62,222 bases of DNA. Source: Prevotella sp. (GTDB lineage Bacteria; Bacteroidota; Bacteroidia; Bacteroidales; Bacteroidaceae). The stretch is taken from NCBI GenBank assembly GCA_017475005.1, contig JAFVGI010000008.1:1-62222 (forward strand). Reading direction: 5' to 3'. Shown here one piece after another: positions 59,201-62,222 of the stretch (its first letter is position 1; every line of letters starts with the position of its first letter). Below the pieces are notes generated by a model. The model was given only the letters and a program-made list of their open reading frames with translations. It searched no databases and was not told where the DNA came from. The position numbers and the translations under genes were made by a program.

Positions 59201-60443
59201 CCTTCACTTTATTGGCTGTAACCATCGAGCGAAGGATTGCGCTGTAGCAGGCCGCCAGTTCTGTCATGAATGCATCAGAAAAGTCGGTACTGCTATAACC
59301 CAGTTTCAAGGAATAAGAACCTTCTTTCTCAAATAGCTCAGCCACCAACTTCCATCCAGGTATCTGTTTCCTCAGATCGTGGTAGGCTACCTTACTGTTT
59401 CCGAAATGTAACTCTTCATTGGTGTTGAGCACTGAGCCATGATATACAAACATTACCTGATTACTCAACCCCATATCTTTCACGGCATCCTGATATGCAT
59501 AGTATTGCAGACGCTCCGTAGTAGCCTTTTGCTCAGCCAGGGAAGCAAACATTTCCTCCATTGATTCTTCACTTTGGAACTGGACAAACACAGGCAATGT
59601 ATGCACCATCATCGTCACAGTAGAACGTGTACGACGGTCTCCCCGACCAAAATACAGGGTACAATACGATGCCTTGTCTTCAGCTCCATATGCAGCCAAC
59701 AGTAATGCCCATGCAGCATTCATCAAGGTTCCCTCCTTAACGCCGAAACGTTTCATGACGGCCTGTACATCATCTTTTGTAATGCTCAGCGGATAATGCT
59801 TAAGACACATCTCAGCAGGGGCATCACCAAGCGTATTTTCCGGTATCGGCAGGGAATCGGTTTCTGCAGCATCGCAGAAGGTCTTGCCATACCACTCACG
59901 CGCCTCGGTCATCTTGGTCTCATCAGCACGGAGAGTCTCTTCTTCCTGAGCGATAATGCTGCCGTCTATTTCTTCTCCGACAGGCTCTTTGCCATTGAAA
60001 CAGCGCTCAATATCCCGCAGTATCAATACTACAGAGAATCCATCAGCAATGACATGGTGGAAGTCAAGATACAGCCACGCCTTCCCTTCTGTCGTCTGAT
60101 AGAGTTCGCAGCGGTATAACTTGTCTCCATAGATATCCATTGTTCTGGCAAAGCTGGATTTCGCTTCCTCTATTGAACCTACCGACATTAGCGGCACTGC
60201 TTTCTCTATTTCAGGGAATTCACCACTTTCCACCTTTGGCACACCATCTTCACCAAGTACGATACGTGAAGCAATATATGGATGGGCACAGAGAGCCTCA
60301 TAAACTGCTTTGCGCACCTGTTCCACATTAGCATCCTTCGGAATATCCAACAATACTGGATTCTGATAATTAGTAAGCTCGTCATTGTTCGTGACGCATG
60401 CATAATAGACGCCTAACTGGCTTTGACTTAATGATGACCTCAT
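53256..60443 (-). CDS. Dimodular non-ribosomal peptide synthetase, C-A-T-C-A-T-R
   Basis: 2395 aa from the ATG at 60443; a TTG frame extends to 60467. Domains: condensation 1 (about 1-420, HHVIADG near 128), adenylation 1 (about 440-880, LLYTSGTTGTPKG near 551), carrier 1 (Ser in GLTS near 925), condensation 2 (about 990-1400, HHLVCDG near 1111), adenylation 2 (about 1420-1895, LLYTSGSTGKPKG near 1573), carrier 2 (GGTSL near 1944) and a thioester reductase (about 2025-2395, LLTGATGYLG). Predicted to release a dipeptide aldehyde, possibly N-acylated because a condensation domain comes first. Adenylation 1 is shortened. My reading of the specificity positions (DAHFGGACYK and DAMFSGAIFK) hints at hydrophobic substrates but is weak. 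It lies 1 base after the symporter stop. Confidence 0.9.
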   Translation of the reverse strand: MRSSLSQSQLGVYYACVTNNDELTNYQNPVLLDIPKDANVEQVRKAVYEALCAHPYIASRIVLGEDGVPKVESGEFPEIEKAVPLMSVGSIEEAKSSFARTMDIYGDKLYRCELYQTTEGKAWLYLDFHHVIADGFSVVLILRDIERCFNGKEPVGEEIDGSIIAQEEETLRADETKMTEAREWYGKTFCDAAETDSLPIPENTLGDAPAEMCLKHYPLSITKDDVQAVMKRFGVKEGTLMNAAWALLLAAYGAEDKASYCTLYFGRGDRRTRSTVTMMVHTLPVFVQFQSEESMEEMFASLAEQKATTERLQYYAYQDAVKDMGLSNQVMFVYHGSVLNTNEELHFGNSKVAYHDLRKQIPGWKLVAELFEKEGSYSLKLGYSSTDFSDAFMTELAACYSAILRSMVTANKVKELEYATSEQVKWLNSLNPDIKSSAGLPTLVERFKQHVAERPNDIFCVAGDKRLTFAEVDKLTDTIDPSYTVRCGERVVGFSVPRDEKMVLAPLAIAKAGLTQLPLDSSYPEERLEFMKKDAAAYDGTDALVLLYTSGTTGTPKGVMLSEENFRVFTNFHVKHIGLKAGSRYATYAGYGFDAYQHDLWACVWAGATMYIIQDDIRFNLEALYEYLTKESMTHCFMTTQMATQMALSYPEIAQLQYLGTGGEKLMSLDPPSYHLLNAYGPTETTCYVCSHYVDKNEPNIPIGKPNDTVEMYIVNRFGKQVPWGCCGELIIAGPQVGIGYLNQPEKTAAAFVEWGGKRIYRTGDIVRYRDNGDIEFVGRKDGQVKIRGFRIELKEVEAVIRQFPGIKDATVQAFDYPTGGKYIAAYIVADEQIDVKALNSFIMDQKPPYMVPAATMQIDSIPLNQNQKVNRRALPEPVFGAAAETEEESAAPLNILEQKLKEIVAEVLNTDAFGITTDLRYVGLTSILAIKVATQIYKRFGVQLDAQLLTKGANIQTVENAILDAFLSGGATGTANTDSTTDPLTSAPLSYAQTGVYFDCMKNPTSTLYNTPVCLTFPVETDVEALKKATLQAVENHPALFVQFTTDESGVVQVMGDRETPVDIEDYTMSEEEALAFRHGFVRPFNLGKDRLFRLATIHTDKALYLYCDIHHLVCDGYSYDLFIHEICSLMNGEEIEPEMCSYMQFVVDQKAAEKDAAFAEAAEFFKQRLGDVEEVTELAPDLTNPRPQGENGRVWAPIVWNDAEQLAKQQGVKPSAVLLSAVFYCLSRFSGNDHICITTISNGRNNLKVANTMGMFVNTLALSSKIGSQSVKDFLHESEETFEQTLAHENYPFARVAADYGLKADIMFAYQMGVLSDYRIDGKKVLADETMELNVPKFKIAFYITDEPGEPGVAIEYDNGQYSEAMMQSLAQSVSNAVSAFAAAADKPLRSISLMDTAGVTLLDSFNQTAVEYDDTQTILSLFRRQVKETPDNLAVIYHDVRLTYKEVDEKTDAIAALVNSKVEGGKENVVSILIGRSEWMVLASLGVLKAGCAYQPLDPSYPSERLNFMMQDADAKLLIAEEALLEKVGEYQGPVLLTKDLAALPVAPNTPITLNAQISPSSLFILLYTSGSTGKPKGCQLEHGNLVCFCHWYQRYYDLKPGDKVAAYASYGFDACMMDMYPALTTGAAVVIVGDDIRLNLPDLNAYFDKEGVTHSFMTTQVGCQFAMNCENHSLHHLSVGGEKILPLTPPKGYKLHNAYGPTECTIFTTTYVQTEYEQNAPIGKPLDNLQLYIVDKDMNRLPLGAAGEMLVTGPQVSRGYLNLPEKTAETYIQWNGKRCYRTGDVVRYLADGNIQFVGRSDGQVKIRGFRIELKEVESVIREFPGIKDATVQPFDYPNGGKYIAAYVVSDQQIDIQTLNAFIRDRKPPYMVPAATMQIDNIPLNQNQKVNRRALPAPQIQVEEREFVAPVGDVETLFCDIFADILSLEKVGATDNFFEMGGTSLMVTKVVIEADKAGHHVAYGDVFDHPTPRLLAQFVGGAAPVDMTDTEIEDFDYSGIDAILQHNNIDMFLKGERQQLGNVLLTGATGYLGIHVLRELIESDAQTITCLVRGKDQASAEHRLKNLLFYYYEKSYANLFGSRLFVVNGDVTQDFSNLSDLSTQTSHFSIDTVFNCAANVKHFSKGTDIEDVNIGGAQRCVEFCLKNGARLVHISTTSVAEIWIDRGDGGQVPMLDERKLWFGQFLDNRYIHSKFLAERLILDAVVHHGLSAKVMRVGNLAPRSADGEFQANFNSNSYMGRLKVFYTLGCCPYDGYDEYTEMSPIDETAKAVVLLASTPKECTVFQPFNNHTELLGDVLRLMEKVGKDMRFVEADEFEQTIAVAGQDPEKAKLLAALVAYQDVAHGQKTSIIERDNHYTCSVLHRLGFHWSDTSSEYIIQMLRQIAAFGFFE
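54111..54152 (-). repeat. In-frame 9-base repeat array in the NRPS reductase domain
   Basis: Plus-strand units AGGTCTGAG (54119), AGGTCTGAG (54133) and AGGTTTGAG (54142) with a 5-base interruption. They code for the NLSDLSTQTS stretch of the reductase, just before 'IDTVFNCAANVKHFS'. Confidence 0.75.
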
Positions 60444-60444
60444 A

Positions 60445-61776
60445 TTATATGATATTAAGTGATTCAAGGAAAATAATGACGATGGCTAGGGGAACTATCC
60501 AGCGCAGAATCACCAGATAGACGAGAGAAGCTACTCTCGAACCCTGATATCTAGCCTTCGGTACGAACCATCCTGTGAACAATGCCGCTCCCAATGCTCC
60601 GACAGGTATCAGGATATTGTTGGCAAAATTGTTAGCGGAATCGAACATGTTCTGTCCCATCACCGTGAGCCATTCTGCATGACCTGTCATTGACAAGATG
60701 CACAACGTATTTGTGATAACCTGTATCACGGCGACGAGTATGACGCTCTGATGTCTGTTGAGCGGCCATCTGGTATCTGCCGTTGCCTCACAGAAGAAAG
60801 CTACCATTACCTCCATCAGAGAGATGGTAGAAGTGAGGGCTGCGACACACATCAAAGCAAAGAAAGCCACGCTGGTCACCGTCGGACTGAACATGTGCTG
60901 GAACACAGCCGGCAGTGTGACAAAGGTCAGTTGCGGTCCCTCAGACGGACTGAATCCGTAAGCGAACACAGCAGGAAATATTATCATACCCGCCAGCAAC
61001 GATACTATCAAGACCAGAATAATCATTTGTGCCGACGTTGATGTGACATTCTGCTCCTTAGGCATATAGCCACCATACGTGATTAGAGCGCCAACACCTA
61101 CGGATAAGGTGAAAAAGCTGAGTCCCATCGCCTGCAACACCGCATTAGAATCTATTTTCGAGAAGTCAGGCTTGAACAGATAATGTAATCCGGTGCTGCC
61201 GCCATCGAGGAAGACCATGTGGACAGCCATAATAATCAGCATCAGGAACAATAGTGGCATAAGAATTTTGCTCAAGCGCTCGATGCCCTTGTTGACGTCG
61301 AACCACAATACCGATGCAGTCATGATAATGGCAATGATGGCATAGATTATCATCACGGGAGCATGCCCTTCGAAAGTCCTGAAGTGCTCAGTCAGCGCCT
61401 CCGCATCCATTCCTGCGAACGTGTTCGACGCAGCTTCTACCATGTAGTAGATGCACCATCCTGTAACCACAAAATAGAAGCTCATGATGGCCATCACGCA
61501 CAGCAGGTTTGTCCATGCGAGCCACTGCCACCGGTTTGTACCGCATATCTCGCGGTAAGCACCATAAGTACTCTTGCCCGACAGTTTGCCTATCATGAAT
61601 TCGTTCATCACCAAGGGGAGTCCGAAGAGTAGCGAACACAAAACATACAATATGATGAACGCGCCACCGCCGTTCTCACCCACGACATAAGGGAACTTCC
61701 ATATACTCCCCAATCCTACGGCGCTGCCTGCAGCAGCCAACAGCACACCTATTTTAGATGAAAAAGACTTCTCCAT
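60445..61776 (-). CDS. Sodium:neurotransmitter symporter (NSS)-family transporter
   Basis: 443 aa, 11-12 TM segments of the LeuT fold. TM1 carries the sodium-site motif 'AAAGSAVGLGSIWKFPYVVG' and TM6 'LSFFTLSVGVGALITYGGY'. Prokaryotic members import amino acids (tryptophan, leucine, tyrosine). The stop codon is 1 base from the NRPS start and 42 bases separate it from the STAS gene, so it belongs to the NRPS unit. It could supply an amino acid substrate to the NRPS or take up its product; that link is inference. Confidence 0.88.
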   Translation of the reverse strand: MEKSFSSKIGVLLAAAGSAVGLGSIWKFPYVVGENGGGAFIILYVLCSLLFGLPLVMNEFMIGKLSGKSTYGAYREICGTNRWQWLAWTNLLCVMAIMSFYFVVTGWCIYYMVEAASNTFAGMDAEALTEHFRTFEGHAPVMIIYAIIAIIMTASVLWFDVNKGIERLSKILMPLLFLMLIIMAVHMVFLDGGSTGLHYLFKPDFSKIDSNAVLQAMGLSFFTLSVGVGALITYGGYMPKEQNVTSTSAQMIILVLIVSLLAGMIIFPAVFAYGFSPSEGPQLTFVTLPAVFQHMFSPTVTSVAFFALMCVAALTSTISLMEVMVAFFCEATADTRWPLNRHQSVILVAVIQVITNTLCILSMTGHAEWLTVMGQNMFDSANNFANNILIPVGALGAALFTGWFVPKARYQGSRVASLVYLVILRWIVPLAIVIIFLESLNII

Positions 61777-61818
61777 AGTTATCTGTCCAAGATTATTTTG
61801 TCACGACAGACCTAATCT

Positions 61819-62124
61819 TTAATCTTCAAACTCAAAGATACTGATGAATCCTGTCAGTTGGAACACGCTCTTGATGTCGTCGTTCATTCCCTTCATCACG
61901 ACACGGCTGCCACTGGCTTTAGCACCCTTCAGTATTCCCAACAGGATACGCAGACCGCTGGAAGCAATATACTCCAGATTAGTGCAGTCGATAATTACAT
62001 CTTTGCCATTACTTTGATAGAGTGGCTTCAACACTTCCTCTGCCTCCACTGCTGCTGCTGTATCCATTTCTCCTTCTAATGTGGCAACAAACTTGCCTTC
62101 GATTTCTTCAATTTTTGCTTTCAT
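61819..62124 (-). CDS. STAS-domain anti-anti-sigma-factor-like protein
   Basis: 101 aa, a single STAS domain of the SpoIIAA/RsbV type. The conserved phosphorylation region reads 'DCTNLEYIASSGLRILLGIL', with the Ser-Ser-Gly as in RsbV/SpoIIAA. The upstream partial gene looks like its kinase. Position ahead of symporter and NRPS suggests that a partner-switching module is co-transcribed with them. Confidence 0.88.
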   Translation of the reverse strand: MKAKIEEIEGKFVATLEGEMDTAAAVEAEEVLKPLYQSNGKDVIIDCTNLEYIASSGLRILLGILKGAKASGSRVVMKGMNDDIKSVFQLTGFISIFEFED

Positions 62125-62138
62125 GATTTTTTGCGTTA

Positions 62139-62222
62139 TTATGTCTTTTCAATATTCTTCACCAGCGACAGTACATTCTTTCCATCCATGCGTTCGTAGT
62201 TTATGCTGTCCATCAGCTCGCG
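62139..62222 (-). CDS. C-terminal end of a probable RsbW-like ATPase/kinase (cut by the window edge)
   Basis: Only the last 27 residues are in the window (ending YERMDGKNVLSLVKNIEKT). 'LMDSINYERMDGKNVLSL' resembles the final strand and helix of RsbW/SpoIIAB-type histidine-kinase-fold ATPases, and the next gene is a STAS protein. The gap to that gene is 14 bases. Confidence in the family is moderate because so little is visible. Confidence 0.5.
   Translation of the reverse strand, partial: RELMDSINYERMDGKNVLSLVKNIEKT

Noticed and set aside
60444-60467. TTG start of the NRPS overlapping the symporter gene
   Set aside because: An ATG at 60443 follows the symporter stop by one base and begins with a normal condensation-domain N-terminus (MRSSLSQSQLGVYY).
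53256-62222. Phosphopantetheinyl transferase or thioesterase gene in the NRPS locus
   Set aside because: I looked for both and found none in the window; a PPTase may lie beyond the right edge, and release is explained by the reductase domain.

Overview
The window looks like chromosomal DNA of a Bacteroidales species, most probably Prevotella or a close relative. The evidence is direct. Many intergenic regions carry the Bacteroidetes -7 promoter box TAnnTTTG and Shine-Dalgarno sequences are mostly weak. Exported proteins end in the short 'YDLSGK...KGI' or 'MQGR...LPKGTYIVK' tails common in that group. There are GH127, GH2, PL1 and GH43 enzymes, an ExbB-ExbD-ExbD-TonB block, LytTR regulation and Bacteroidales-type lipoproteins. 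I saw no complete insertion sequence, phage or CRISPR array. The species cannot be fixed by eye.

Layout. 130-6583: GH127 arabinofuranosidase-like enzyme, Cof-type HAD phosphatase, TonB-receptor-like outer-membrane protein, formate/nitrite-type channel. 6663-10360: two divergent, metal-ligand-rich secreted proteins, then a two-gene surface protein/lipoprotein unit. 10415-12887: an outer-membrane protein with a helix-hairpin-helix domain and a free-standing piece of class II ribonucleotide reductase. 13087-17482: stand-alone AICAR transformylase, small basic protein, LptF/G permease, aminotransferase. 17811-23315: energy-transduction block ExbB-ExbD-ExbD-TonB, followed past a terminator by a PstS-like lipoprotein and a TPR protein. 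23388-23461: tRNA with anticodon CAU. 23661-30929: YraN, a GH2 enzyme, an unknown protein, a Fur-family regulator, an exported glutathione peroxidase and an MBL-fold protein. 31374-38553: AraC regulator, ferritin-like protein, cytoplasmic glutathione peroxidase, a DUF2156-GNAT fusion, ZIP transporter, two FMN reductase-like proteins, carbonic anhydrase and an acetyltransferase; much of this stretch concerns metals and redox. 38554-39411: about 860 bases without a gene but dense in ordered repeats. 39412-48363: exported nitroreductase, lipoprotein, YjbR protein, a LytS/LytTR-type pair, a large beta-helix-like surface protein, a membrane protein with nucleoside-recognition (gate) domains, a second nitroreductase and small proteins. 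48371-53251: pectate lyase, double esterase, GH43 and an inositol-monophosphatase-type enzyme. 53256 to the end: on the minus strand an RsbW-like fragment, a STAS protein, a sodium:neurotransmitter-type symporter and a dimodular NRPS ending in a thioester reductase.

The most notable items are: (1) the NRPS (C-A-T-C-A-T-R), which starts one base after the stop of a symporter gene; (2) short tandem arrays of 7-, 9- and 11-base units lying between genes and in frame inside at least five genes, at several gene starts and ends, and at a domain fusion point; (3) a gene-free zone at 38700-39218 with an inverted array of about twelve 11-12-base units followed by a chain of about ten short perfect palindromes; (4) a duplicated leader-plus-signal-peptide module attached to two different redox enzymes, each of which has a cytoplasmic relative in the same window.
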